From Candidatus Zixiibacteriota bacterium (GTDB lineage Bacteria; Zixibacteria; MSB-5A5; GN15; FEB-12): a stretch of DNA of 34,965 nucleotides. The DNA is taken from NCBI GenBank assembly GCA_028289585.1, contig JANQPI010000039.1:1-34965 (forward strand). Reading direction: 5' to 3'. Positions 1-5,693 of the stretch are shown here, in pieces. Position numbers and translations under genes: made by a program. How positions within the stretch are numbered: position 1 is the first letter of the stretch; each line of letters starts with the position of its first letter. A model generated the notes under the pieces. The model did not search any database and had not been told where the DNA came from. It saw nothing but the letters and a program-made list of their open reading frames with translations.

Positions 1-99
1 CCGGGCGCCAGTATCCCAACGCCGCCAATCGAACCGGTCCCGCCAGTTGACCCGCCGACGATTCAACCCGTGCCGGCGCCGCCCACAATCCAAAGCGGC
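1..99. repeat. Terminal direct repeat (circular-assembly overlap), left copy
   Basis: Bases 1-99 are identical to 34867-34965. The offset (34866) is a multiple of three, and the protease reading frame runs through the junction unbroken. A perfect overlap of exactly 99 nt looks like a short-read assembler k-mer overlap of a circular molecule and not a biological terminal repeat. The unique genome length would be 34,866 bp. A real short terminal redundancy is the alternative. Confidence 0.93.
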
Positions 100-270
100 C
101 AGAGTTACAGCCGGGACCAATTGAACCGGCTTCTGCGTCGGGGGTATCGTGCCGGCGGCGGCAGTCTTGGGGGCGTCCGTGTGTCGCAAGACTTGGTCAA
201 CCGTATCGTTGCTTTATGGATTCTCCAGCAATTAAGGCAATCCGAGTATGCGAACGCTGTTAGCCGCTAA
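1..270 (+). CDS. C-terminal part of the exported trypsin-like protease (continues from 33658)
   Basis: The plus-strand frame is open from base 1 and matches the frame leaving the right end. It encodes the last 90 codons including the stop: the remainder of the Pro-rich linker, then a roughly 60-aa Arg/Gln-rich tail ending SEYANAVSR. It should not be annotated as a separate gene starting at the internal ATG at 70. The stop overlaps the next gene by 23 nt. Confidence 0.88.
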   Translation, partial: PGASIPTPPIEPVPPVDPPTIQPVPAPPTIQSGQSYSRDQLNRLLRRGYRAGGGSLGGVRVSQDLVNRIVALWILQQLRQSEYANAVSR

Positions 271-667
271 AGCGTTGTTGACCGTTGCGTTGCTGCTGTG
301 GGATTGGCACAACGCATCCGGTCAAGTCCTCATCCAAAACGGCTTGATAAACGTGGGGGTTCCCCGGAGCGGTCCCCGGTCGCATACTCCCCCGGTTGGC
401 CTTCAAGGAATCGGCGGGTCAATCTCAATCGGCCGCTCGACGACGTACATTCCGGGCGGGACGGTTCCGGCCTATCTCCCCCGGGAGATGCCGCACGAAC
501 GACACAAGCGATACCGTGAATTGGAGCGGGCGGCAGAATGGCAGTTCGACCAAATGCGGCAGCTTGAACGGGCCGGCTATCGACTCGTTGCGTACCGTGG
601 GCAAATCTATCTGATTGCTCCCGGTCGTGGCTGGTATCGGCTCGGATGGATTCCATTGAGATACTGA
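248..667 (+). CDS. Small exported basic protein, unknown function
   Basis: 139 aa. The N-terminus (MRTLLAAKALLTVALLLW) is a clear signal peptide or anchor. The mature part is Arg/Gly/Pro-rich, and its last third (YRLVAYRGQIYLIAPGRGW) looks like a small beta-rich domain. It overlaps the protease gene by 23 nt, with AAGG about 10 nt before the ATG, so the two are probably cotranscribed and translationally coupled. A terminator follows 28 nt after the stop. I do not recognise the family. Its coupling to an exported protease suggests a joint envelope role such as inhibitor, cofactor or spanin-like partner, which is inference. Confidence 0.75.
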   Translation: MRTLLAAKALLTVALLLWDWHNASGQVLIQNGLINVGVPRSGPRSHTPPVGLQGIGGSISIGRSTTYIPGGTVPAYLPREMPHERHKRYRELERAAEWQFDQMRQLERAGYRLVAYRGQIYLIAPGRGWYRLGWIPLRY

Positions 668-694
668 GCACAGCCTAGCCCGCTGCTCTCCTGA

Positions 695-735
695 ACGCTC
701 GGCCGGGTGCGTTGCTCGGTCGGGCGTTTCTTTGC
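695..735 (+). terminator. Rho-independent terminator after the exported protease operon
   Basis: A 14-bp stem (695-708 with 714-727, four G-U pairs, 5-nt loop) is followed by a T-rich tail from 728. It ends the plus-strand transcript of the protease and the small exported protein. Confidence 0.8.
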
Positions 736-744
736 GCATGCAAA

Positions 745-798
745 CAGCCGCCCCCCGGACCGAAAAAAAGGAGCGGCTGCTTGCGGCATCGATGCCGC
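745..798 (-). terminator. Possible minus-strand terminator plus a 16-bp palindrome
   Basis: On the minus strand, CAGCCGC (779-773) can pair with GCGGCTG (751-745) across a 21-nt loop, followed by TTTGCATG. It lies 49 nt downstream of the last gene of the csrA operon. Just upstream in that transcript is a perfect palindrome, GCGGCATCGATGCCGC (783-798), which may extend the structure or bind a regulator. The rest of 671-827 shows no gene. Confidence 0.4.
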
Positions 799-827
799 TT
801 CTACGGGCGTTCCGTCAACCGCAAACG

Positions 828-1151
828 CTACCCAGCTTCCGTGCCGGTTGCAACCCAAACGGTCGCTTGCCTCCCCGAGTTCACCCGACGACGTTCGCCG
901 CCGTCGTGGACGAAGCCGGCTTGCACTAGCTCGATTCGTCTTGGTCGTGCCGTGCTCGGGTTCAAGTCGAACCGGTTACAGATTTCTTCATCCGTCGCCC
1001 CGTGCAACTTGCGGGCTTGCAAGAATTCGAGAATTCGTGCCCGGAGCGTCCCCGGGTTCGGTAGCGATTCCGCCGCCGCTTTTGACGTGTCGCTGTGCCG
1101 TTGATACGGCAACTCGGTTTGGTTCGGTAATGATTGGATGTGCTCGGCCAT
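828..1151 (-). CDS. Winged-helix DNA-binding protein
   Basis: 107 aa. Residues about 33-90 read as a winged helix: a helix (TLRARILEFLQ), then TDEEICNRFDLNPSTARPRRIELVQAG as helix-turn-helix, then a wing (VHDGGERRRVNSGRQATVW). This pattern is common in small phage regulators that choose among DNA half-sites. It is the last gene of the csrA-led operon, 4 nt after the nuclease stop. A role in transcription or replication control is likely. It could also be considered as a candidate for the missing small terminase, although its position far from TerL argues against that. Confidence 0.72.
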   Translation of the reverse strand: MAEHIQSLPNQTELPYQRHSDTSKAAAESLPNPGTLRARILEFLQARKLHGATDEEICNRFDLNPSTARPRRIELVQAGFVHDGGERRRVNSGRQATVWVATGTEAG

Positions 1152-1155
1152 TTGC

Positions 1156-1623
1156 TCAATCGTCCCAAAAAGAAAATCGGTTTTGCTTTCTGCCGAACTG
1201 GTGTCGGCATTCTTCCAAATACTGCAGTAAACCCGGCACGGTTTTCACCCCAATAAACCGGGGAAACCATTCCGTGCCAACTAGGTAATTCCCAATGTGT
1301 AACCACGCCCGTTTATCCCTGTCGTTTTTCCCGCCAACAACAACAATTAATCGGAACTGGCTAGCGTTTGAAGCGTGCGCCAAATAGTAAAGTTTGTCTT
1401 TCATTGTCCCGCCGCCGTTCGTCGATTTGCACTCAAGATAAATTCGAAAGTCCGGCAGAAAGAAATCCAAAGTGCAGGTATTGCCGCACGGCATCTTGAT
1501 ACAGCTTTTGTTTTTGTCCGTTTGCTTTTCCGAGTCGTGTCCAGCGTCATTCAATCTTCGCCGGACTTCCCGTTCAAAATCATCCCCGTTTTGAGCGGCC
1601 CGCCGATTTCCATCATTGCCCAA
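1156..1623 (-). CDS. PD-(D/E)XK endonuclease-like protein
   Basis: 155 aa from a TTG start that has GGAGGA exactly 7 nt upstream. The core reads TLDFFLPDFRIYLECKS: Asp, then the E-C-K catalytic motif about 14 residues later, which is the PD-(D/E)XK pattern. An N-terminal helix (GDDFEREVRRRLNDAG) is typical of restriction- or resolvase-like members. Two Cys (SCIKMPCGNTC region) precede the core. Probably a DNA nuclease for recombination, packaging or host-DNA degradation. The exact activity cannot be assigned. It lies in the same operon as the exonuclease and annealing protein. Confidence 0.65.
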   Translation of the reverse strand: MGNDGNRRAAQNGDDFEREVRRRLNDAGHDSEKQTDKNKSCIKMPCGNTCTLDFFLPDFRIYLECKSTNGGGTMKDKLYYLAHASNASQFRLIVVVGGKNDRDKRAWLHIGNYLVGTEWFPRFIGVKTVPGLLQYLEECRHQFGRKQNRFSFWDD

Positions 1624-1626
1624 TGG

Positions 1627-2025
1627 TCATTCCTCCGGAACGCTTGGCGCCGGGTGGTCACATCCCAACGCCCGGGAACGCTCCCGGGCGACTCTAAACG
1701 CTGCGTCGATTGACCGCTTGCCGGCCGGCGTCCGCTTGTACGCTCGGACTCTGGCTTCGTAAAGCATCTGTTCCCGCAACGCTTCCCGAAGCTCCGGCGT
1801 TCGAAAATGGGCTTTCGAATCATCCGACGTTCGAAAATGGGCTTTCGAATCATCCGGCAAACCAATCCCCCCCGGGCGAACGTCGCCCGCCGGTTCCCTC
1901 GTAATCCGGGCGGGGGGATTGGCTACCGTCGAACGCCGGACCGTTTCCGGCCCGGTTTCCGTTGTGGGGATTGATACGGCCAACGATGCGAGCACGACGC
2001 CGGCGGCGATTGCTGCGGTTCTCAT
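1627..2025 (-). CDS. Small exported or membrane-anchored protein with an internal 10-aa duplication
   Basis: 132 aa from the ATG at 2025, which overlaps the stop of the preceding gene (ATGA). Residues 1-20 (MRTAAIAAGVVLASLAVSIP) form a signal peptide or anchor. The middle is Pro/Gly/Arg-rich. At the centre DDSKAHFRTS/P occurs twice in tandem, encoded by a 30-bp DNA repeat. The C-terminal half is Arg-rich and helical. No family is recognised. A TTG at 2046 is an alternative start. Its place in an early recombination operon is unusual for an exported protein, so a role in host takeover or exclusion is possible. Confidence 0.6.
   Translation of the reverse strand: MRTAAIAAGVVLASLAVSIPTTETGPETVRRSTVANPPARITREPAGDVRPGGIGLPDDSKAHFRTSDDSKAHFRTPELREALREQMLYEARVRAYKRTPAGKRSIDAAFRVARERSRALGCDHPAPSVPEE
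1799..1858. repeat. Tandem 30-bp duplication (two copies)
   Basis: The unit 1799-1828 is repeated at 1829-1858 with one base difference. Each unit contains an inverted repeat (TTCGAAA ... TTTCGAA). The duplication keeps frame and doubles a 10-aa peptide in the exported protein. Confidence 0.9.
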
Positions 2026-2327
2026 TGCCAATTGCTTTCGTTGCAACTGATGATTTGCACAACTCGCAACTCATGTACGGTCGTTTCTGGCTGTTCATCC
2101 AGAATCGTTTCCGTCGTCGGGCCTCCCCGGGCGATTTCTCCTAGCCCTTTCGTTGTCCCCCATCGGCGGATTGTGGAGCAATTGCAAATCACCCAGTAAT
2201 CGTCGGACTTGTGGATTGTCCCCACGAGAACAAACCCACGTTCGCAGACAACGATTGCCCACCGTCCATCTGATGCAACTTTTTGATATTCAACGCCATC
2301 AATAATCACTTGCCTTTTTCCTTTCAC
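2022..2327 (-). CDS. DUF6948-like conserved phage protein
   Basis: 101 aa. After a short basic start, the core (GRWAIVVCERGFVLVGTIHKSDDYWVI ... STIRRWGTTKGLGEIARGG ... ILDEQPETTVHELRVVQIISCNE) resembles the small beta-rich family annotated DUF6948, common in phage early regions. Function unknown. The GTG at 2327 has only GGAAA upstream. A second GTG at 2309 has AAAGGA about 9 nt before it, and the true start may be there. Its 3' end overlaps the next gene by ATGA. Family recognition is from memory of the pattern. Confidence 0.62.
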   Translation of the reverse strand: MKGKRQVIIDGVEYQKVASDGRWAIVVCERGFVLVGTIHKSDDYWVICNCSTIRRWGTTKGLGEIARGGPTTETILDEQPETTVHELRVVQIISCNESNWQ

Positions 2328-2346
2328 TTAGGTTTCCGTAAACAAG

Positions 2347-2586
2347 TTATCCGTCGCCGTAGCCGTCGCCGGAGCCGTAGCCGTTTCCGTCGCCGTATCC
2401 GTCGCCGGAGCCGTAGCCGTTTCCGTCGCCGTATCCGTATCCGTATCCGTAGCCGTAGCCGTCGCCGCCGTGTCTTTCACCGTATCCGTCGCCGTATCCG
2501 TTGCCCCTGTATCCGTATCCGTATCCGTATCCGTCGCCGTCGCCGTAGCCGTAGCCGTAGCCGTCGCCGTTGCCGTGCCCGTTCAT
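2347..2586 (-). CDS. Gly-X repeat microprotein 3 (GDGYG-rich)
   Basis: 79 aa, almost purely alternating Gly-X with X = Asp, Tyr, Asn, Ser or His. Apart from one internal segment (YRGNGYGDGYGERHGG), it has almost no positive charge. The start overlaps the preceding stop (ATGA) and follows a run of G (GGGGGGGGAA) acting as Shine-Dalgarno. The alternation resembles silk-like low-complexity sequence but with many Asp. It is encoded by a hexanucleotide array that leaves several frames open. This frame is preferred because of the coupled starts and stops and the operon direction. Function unknown. Confidence 0.6.
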   Translation of the reverse strand: MNGHGNGDGYGYGYGDGDGYGYGYGYRGNGYGDGYGERHGGDGYGYGYGYGYGDGNGYGSGDGYGDGNGYGSGDGYGDG

Positions 2587-2920
2587 TTCATTCCCCCCCC
2601 GTAGCCGGAGCCGTAGCCGTCGCCGAATCCGTAGCCGTTGCCGCCGTCGCCGGGGCCGTAGCCGGAGCCGTCGCCGTCACCGCCGTATCCGTAGCCGGAG
2701 CCGTCGCCGTCGCCGTCGCCGAATCCGAATCCGTAGCCGCCGTAGCCGTCGCCGAATCCGTAGCCGTTGCCGTTGCCGTAGCCGTATCCGTCGCCGTCGC
2801 CGTTGCCGTCGCCGTAGCCGTCGCCGTCGCCGCTCATTTCATTCCCCCCCCGTTGCCGTCGTCGAATCCGTAGCCGTAGCCGTCACCGCCGCCGTAGCCG
2901 TCACCGTCGCCGTCGCCGCA
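2350..2920. repeat. Hexanucleotide (GCCGTN-type) low-complexity array
   Basis: On the plus strand the sequence is a near-continuous series of six-base units such as GCCGTA, GCCGTC, TCCGTA and GCCGGA, interrupted only by the two identical microprotein junctions near 2585 and 2838. Each unit encodes one Gly-X pair on the minus strand. Copy number is likely variable by slippage, and the assembly here may be collapsed. Confidence 0.9.
2583..2837 (-). CDS. Gly-X repeat microprotein 2 (GDGYG-rich)
   Basis: 84 aa of alternating Gly-X (X = Asp, Tyr, Asn, Phe, Ser), ending GYGGGMK. It begins with MSGDGDGYG at an ATG overlapping the stop of microprotein 1, behind a G-run Shine-Dalgarno. The ending GGG-M-K-stop, with the next ATG overlapping, is the same at the end of microprotein 1, so the genes look like internal duplications. 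Very acidic, no lysine until the last residue. Expected to be disordered or to self-associate. Function unknown. Confidence 0.6.
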   Translation of the reverse strand: MSGDGDGYGDGNGDGDGYGYGNGNGYGFGDGYGGYGFGFGDGDGDGSGYGYGGDGDGSGYGPGDGGNGYGFGDGYGSGYGGGMK

Positions 2921-2929
2921 CATTTTCAT
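2834..2929 (-). CDS. Gly-X repeat microprotein 1 (31 aa)
   Basis: 31 aa: MKMCGDGDG, then Gly-Asp/Gly-Tyr repeats ending DDGNGGGMK. The ATG at 2929 overlaps the stop of the exonuclease gene (ATGA). A second ATG at 2923 has GGAG 8 nt upstream and may be the real start. It is the first of three consecutive cistrons with the same composition and the same GGGMK-stop junction. The single Cys near the N-terminus is the only reactive side chain. Function unknown. Confidence 0.52.
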   Translation of the reverse strand: MKMCGDGDGDGYGGGDGYGYGFDDGNGGGMK

Positions 2930-3930
2930 TTCTCCGATTCGTAGAATCCGGCCGGCTGTTTCCGGGCCGCTCGGGGCTTGTCACGCCCGTAAGCGTTCCC
3001 AAGCGGGCTGACGATATCTTCGCCACGTTCCTCTCGAACGCCCCGGAGAATCGATTCTCGGGCGTCTAGAACGGCTTTAATTGCTACCGTCCGGTCTAGA
3101 TACGCCTCCGGGCTTGCCGCCGCTTCCCCAATCTGGTCGCCGCAATCGTCGCAAACCGCTGCCACGTCGCAGATTCGGCATTTCTCCAGAGTCGGCCAAG
3201 CTTCGCACGTTGCCGGGTCAGCGTCCCGGTAGCGTTGCCAGTAGCCGGCGGCAGATTGAATCCGGGATTGCATCGCCGGCATGCGTCGGCGGTCAAACTC
3301 GACTCGGTATGTCTCCCGGTTTCGCCGGGTATCGAGCACGACAACCCGAACGCAATTGACTGCCGGATAGTTTTGCAGAGTCAACCAAGCGTAAACGTTG
3401 AACTGGAAGCAAGTTGCAACCCGTTCAAAGTCCCAAGACTGCCGGCCGGTTTTCCAGTCGTACAAGTCCACGACTTCGGGTGACTCGGTAGCCGTCAACA
3501 AATCGGCTTCCGCCGTCAGCCGGAGCCCGTAACCGGGAATCTCGACGGCTCCGAATTGGCCAGACTGGGCGCCGGGTCCGCCGTCATATCGGAGAATGTT
3601 CGCCGGGTGAATGTCTCCCAGAATGCCGGCAAGCTTCCAAGCGAACCCGGGAGACACGGCGTCCAACGCTTGCGGTTGCAAGTCCGGACGGGTGGCGTCT
3701 AGGTGTGTCCGGAATTCTTCGGCAATCTCGCCACGGTTCAACGTGCCGTTGGAGTCAACCCACGTCCCCACGGTGTAACCGATTGCGTCGTGAATCTGTT
3801 GGCCAACTTCGGCCGGTTCCGATACGGGATTCTGATACGTATCGGAAAGCCGGGCTTGCCGTGGGCAAACTGCAAACCGCTCCAATTCGGAACGGCCGAT
3901 GATGGGGAATTCTTCGATTTCTAGAGGCAT
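2926..3930 (-). CDS. PD-(D/E)XK exonuclease, Cas4/RecB-like, probable Fe-S protein
   Basis: 334 aa from the ATG at 3930, which shares a base with the preceding stop (TGATG); a longer frame to 4062 is overlap, not gene. Landmarks: GRSELERFAVCPRQ near residue 12-25 (entry motif with Cys22), GQQIHDAIG, AEADLL (catalytic Asp), VVDLYDWKTGR (D-x-K core), FQFNVYAWL (the QxxxYxxL-type motif), then LEKCRICDVAAVCDDC. One upstream Cys plus the downstream cluster is the Cas4/AddB-type 4Fe-4S arrangement. It probably resects dsDNA for recombination with the annealing protein encoded just upstream. A close analogue is the lambda Exo/Red-beta pairing. Confidence 0.85.
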   Translation of the reverse strand: MPLEIEEFPIIGRSELERFAVCPRQARLSDTYQNPVSEPAEVGQQIHDAIGYTVGTWVDSNGTLNRGEIAEEFRTHLDATRPDLQPQALDAVSPGFAWKLAGILGDIHPANILRYDGGPGAQSGQFGAVEIPGYGLRLTAEADLLTATESPEVVDLYDWKTGRQSWDFERVATCFQFNVYAWLTLQNYPAVNCVRVVVLDTRRNRETYRVEFDRRRMPAMQSRIQSAAGYWQRYRDADPATCEAWPTLEKCRICDVAAVCDDCGDQIGEAAASPEAYLDRTVAIKAVLDARESILRGVREERGEDIVSPLGNAYGRDKPRAARKQPAGFYESEK

Positions 3931-4583
3931 CAATACGGGCTTTCGTTGTTGTTGAATAGTTGACCGGCGGGTGCATCGCTCGGAGTGGGCGGCGGCGGCG
4001 GTTCGATTCCGGCCGCTTGCCGCATTGCGTCGTATGCGTCGTCCAACGCTTGGCTTGACCATACGTGCGGTTTCAGAGCATCGGCCGGCGGAACGCTGGT
4101 ATGCTCGGCAACCCAGCTTTGAAACGCCGTCTTGTCTTCACCGTTCGCCGCTTTCCACTCACTGAGGAACAATTCGAATTCGTGGGGCGAAATCCGCTCG
4201 GAACGGGCGGCGGGCTTCGGGTGACTGTCATCCGGTTCCGGGTTGTCGTGCTGTTGCGGCGGGCCGAGCGATTCCATTTCCTCCGCACAAGCAATCCCGC
4301 CGTCAGTCAAGTAGCCGGCAAACGCCAGAGCACGACCAACGGCGATTGTCTCAAGTTTCTCGAACGCTTTTTGCCTCCCGATCTTCCCGAGCGAATGACC
4401 GGTAAACATTCCTTTTTTTGTGGTCACGGTCGCCGTAAACAAGACGTGCCCTTCTTTGAATTCGCAAGACGTTGCCACCTCGCACGTCTCGTTGTCTCGA
4501 TGAAATTCCGCCGAACGTGCCGCAACTTTTGCATAGTCGACGCCCCCCGAAATCTTGATTGTGTCTGTTTTCCGTTCGGTCAC
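3930..4583 (-). CDS. Probable single-strand DNA annealing/recombination protein
   Basis: 217 aa. The N-terminal half has the pattern FTATVTTKKGMFTGHSLGKIG ... AFEKLETIAVGRALAFAGYLTDGGIACAEEMES. This (ETxAIGRALxxAGY..GIASAEE) recurs in phage proteins next to recombination exonucleases, of the Erf/Rad52-like annealing type. The C-terminal half is Pro-rich and acidic with a short helical segment, as in proteins that recruit partners. It sits directly before the Cas4-like exonuclease with overlapping start and stop, forming a recombination pair. Assignment is by pattern and context; a general ssDNA-binding role is the alternative. Confidence 0.66.
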   Translation of the reverse strand: MTERKTDTIKISGGVDYAKVAARSAEFHRDNETCEVATSCEFKEGHVLFTATVTTKKGMFTGHSLGKIGRQKAFEKLETIAVGRALAFAGYLTDGGIACAEEMESLGPPQQHDNPEPDDSHPKPAARSERISPHEFELFLSEWKAANGEDKTAFQSWVAEHTSVPPADALKPHVWSSQALDDAYDAMRQAAGIEPPPPPTPSDAPAGQLFNNNESPY

Positions 4584-4942
4584 GTAATGTCCCCCCGGAG
4601 CAATAGCCGGCCCGTGCGTGTTGCCTTACACGGTTCGCCGGTTAGCTCCGTCATAATCGGTTCGAGTTTCTTCGCCACGTCCGCCGCACATTTCCGGCAG
4701 AGCACAACGTGCGTTTCCCAGTCGTGCCCATACGTAAAAGAGTCATCGGCAATTCCGATACGGTATCGGTTGCCGGGCCGGTCACAGACCGAGCACGCCG
4801 GCCGTTCAGTCTTGCGTTTCGAGTCCTTCACAATCCCGTCAATCCATTTGCTGAGTGATTCACTTCGCCATCCGTCGGGCTCGCAGTCCGTGCAATAGCG
4901 TTCATCATCGGCGATACGGGCGCCGCATTTGCACCAATTCAC
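4580..4942 (-). CDS. Zinc-ribbon protein
   Basis: 120 aa from a GTG overlapping the preceding stop (GTGA). It has two zinc-binding modules: CKCGARIADDERYCTDC near the N-terminus and CSVCDRPG ... CRKC in the middle. The C-terminus is basic (KATRTGRLLLRGD). It is in the csrA operon between a 47-aa protein and the annealing protein. Probably binds nucleic acid or a protein partner. No specific family is recognised. Confidence 0.68.
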   Translation of the reverse strand: MNWCKCGARIADDERYCTDCEPDGWRSESLSKWIDGIVKDSKRKTERPACSVCDRPGNRYRIGIADDSFTYGHDWETHVVLCRKCAADVAKKLEPIMTELTGEPCKATRTGRLLLRGDIT

Positions 4943-5082
4943 GCCTTGACCCGCCGCACGTTCCCAAGCGTTTCTTTGGCAATCTCCCGGGCTTTATCCT
5001 CGGACGTTGCGGCGACGTATTTGATTACCCGAAAGCCGTCCGAGCGTGTCCCCGTGAATGCGTACAATTTGTCACTTTTCAT
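4939..5082 (-). CDS. 47-aa protein of unknown function
   Basis: MKSDKLYAFTGTRSDGFRVIKYVAATSEDKAREIAKETLGNVRRVKA: a small beta-beta-alpha-like protein, resembling short phage proteins with a V..A.s.ekA.e.A pattern. It starts inside the last codons of csrA (11-nt overlap), and its stop overlaps the next start. The longer open frame upstream to 5289 is antisense-like overlap with csrA and is rejected. Confidence 0.62.
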   Translation of the reverse strand: MKSDKLYAFTGTRSDGFRVIKYVAATSEDKAREIAKETLGNVRRVKA

Positions 5083-5329
5083 TTTGTTGATTCCACAATT
5101 GCAGGGTTTTGGCTTCCGTCGTCCCGAGCAAATCGGCGACTTCAGCAAGCGTGAATAGTTGGCACGACATACGGAACGCCGTGTCTGACAGTTCTTCCCG
5201 GAGTATCGGGAGCGACTGCGGCGCTTCGACTCCCAGCCTAACGCCCCTCGGGGATATCCGAACCGCTGTGATTCGGATGTGCGGCCCAATCAAAATCGAT
5301 TCGTTGACTTTCCGGCTTAACACTAGCAT
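5072..5329 (-). CDS. csrA: CsrA/RsmA-type RNA-binding translational regulator with C-terminal extension
   Basis: 85 aa. Residues 1-50 are clear CsrA: MLVLSRKVNESILIGPHIRI ... VRLGVEAPQSLPILREEL, with Leu4, Arg6 and Arg44, the residues that contact GGA RNA in characterised CsrA. The ATG at 5329 follows AAGGAGG, the best Shine-Dalgarno in the window. After residue 50 there is a 35-aa tail (CQLFTLAEVADLLGTTEAKTLQLW) that looks like a helix-turn-helix or excisionase-like helix pair and is not part of ordinary CsrA. It is first gene of the operon, under its own promoter and divergent from the ribbon-helix-helix repressor. CsrA binds GGA in mRNA leaders and alters translation or stability; the targets may be host or phage RNAs. 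Confidence 0.93.
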   Translation of the reverse strand: MLVLSRKVNESILIGPHIRITAVRISPRGVRLGVEAPQSLPILREELSDTAFRMSCQLFTLAEVADLLGTTEAKTLQLWNQQNEK

Positions 5330-5369
5330 CCGTGACTTTCCTCCTTGATTGATTAACTGTCGCCGGGTA

Positions 5370-5398
5370 AAAATACGGGCAACCCTCGCACAAGTCAA
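5370..5398 (-). promoter_or_regulatory. Sigma70-type promoter of the csrA operon
   Basis: Minus strand: TTGACT (5398-5393), 17-nt spacer, TATTTT (5375-5370), about 35 nt before the csrA Shine-Dalgarno. Spacing is ideal. It lies in the divergent region shared with the repressor gene. Confidence 0.72.
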
Positions 5399-5403
5399 TC
5401 TTA

Positions 5404-5417
5404 ATTTGGGGACAAAT
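5404..5417. promoter_or_regulatory. Palindromic GGGGACAAA-box, candidate repressor operator
   Basis: ATTTG-GGGA-CAAAT is an inverted repeat between the divergent csrA promoter and the repressor ATG at 5424. GGGGACAAATAC recurs exactly on the minus strand upstream of the 30971 promoter, and GGGGACAAA recurs at 32623-32631 and 32647-32655. Its sequence may also serve as the repressor ribosome-binding site (GGGGA). Confidence 0.5.
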
Positions 5418-5423
5418 ACAGAA

Positions 5424-5606
5424 ATGGAATCAAAGCGGGTTGACGTTCGGTTTGGGCCGAAGCTTCAAAAGCGGGTAATGACTGCCGCCCGAAAGCGTAA
5501 GCAGCGGCCAAGCCAGTTCATCCGGTCTGTGGTGGCCGAATATCTGAATTGCCCGAAGTTGGCCGACGAGGTCCGGCCCGGGCGCCCCCCGTTGAAAGGC
5601 AAGTAA
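5424..5606 (+). CDS. Ribbon-helix-helix transcriptional regulator
   Basis: 60 aa: MESKRVDVRFGPKLQKRVMTAARKRKQRPSQFIRSVVAEYL. The short beta strand (KRVDVRF), then two helices with SQFIRSVVAEYL, is a typical RHH_1/CopG-like dimer, with a basic Pro/Gly/Lys tail. The longer frame from 5349 has no ribosome-binding site and overlaps the csrA promoter. It is one of only a few plus-strand genes, divergent from csrA and ended by its own terminator. It probably represses csrA and/or the early promoters that carry the GGGGACAAA box. Confidence 0.82.
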   Translation: MESKRVDVRFGPKLQKRVMTAARKRKQRPSQFIRSVVAEYLNCPKLADEVRPGRPPLKGK

Positions 5607-5640
5607 ATTGCCGTTCGGGTAAACCGCTTTGTTGCGGTTG

Positions 5641-5689
5641 ACCGTCAATCGGGTGTGATTGCGTCCGTGCCCGGTTGGCGGTTTTCTTA
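5641..5689 (+). terminator. Rho-independent terminator after the ribbon-helix-helix gene
   Basis: A 14-bp stem (5641-5654 with 5669-5682, three G-U pairs) with a 14-nt loop is followed by TTTCTTA. It separates the repressor transcript from the convergent end of the structural operon at 5694. Confidence 0.78.
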
Positions 5690-5693
5690 TGCG

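Noticed and set aside
2283-2944. Plus-strand Arg/Ser/Ile- and Ala/Val-rich proteins (196 and 124 aa)
   Set aside because: No ribosome-binding sites, opposite to the operon, and start and stop positions are arbitrary. The minus-strand frames have coupled starts and stops.
4939-5289. 116-aa reading frame overlapping csrA
   Set aside because: The first 69 residues are the shifted csrA sequence. Only the last 47 aa, from ATG 5082, look like a protein.
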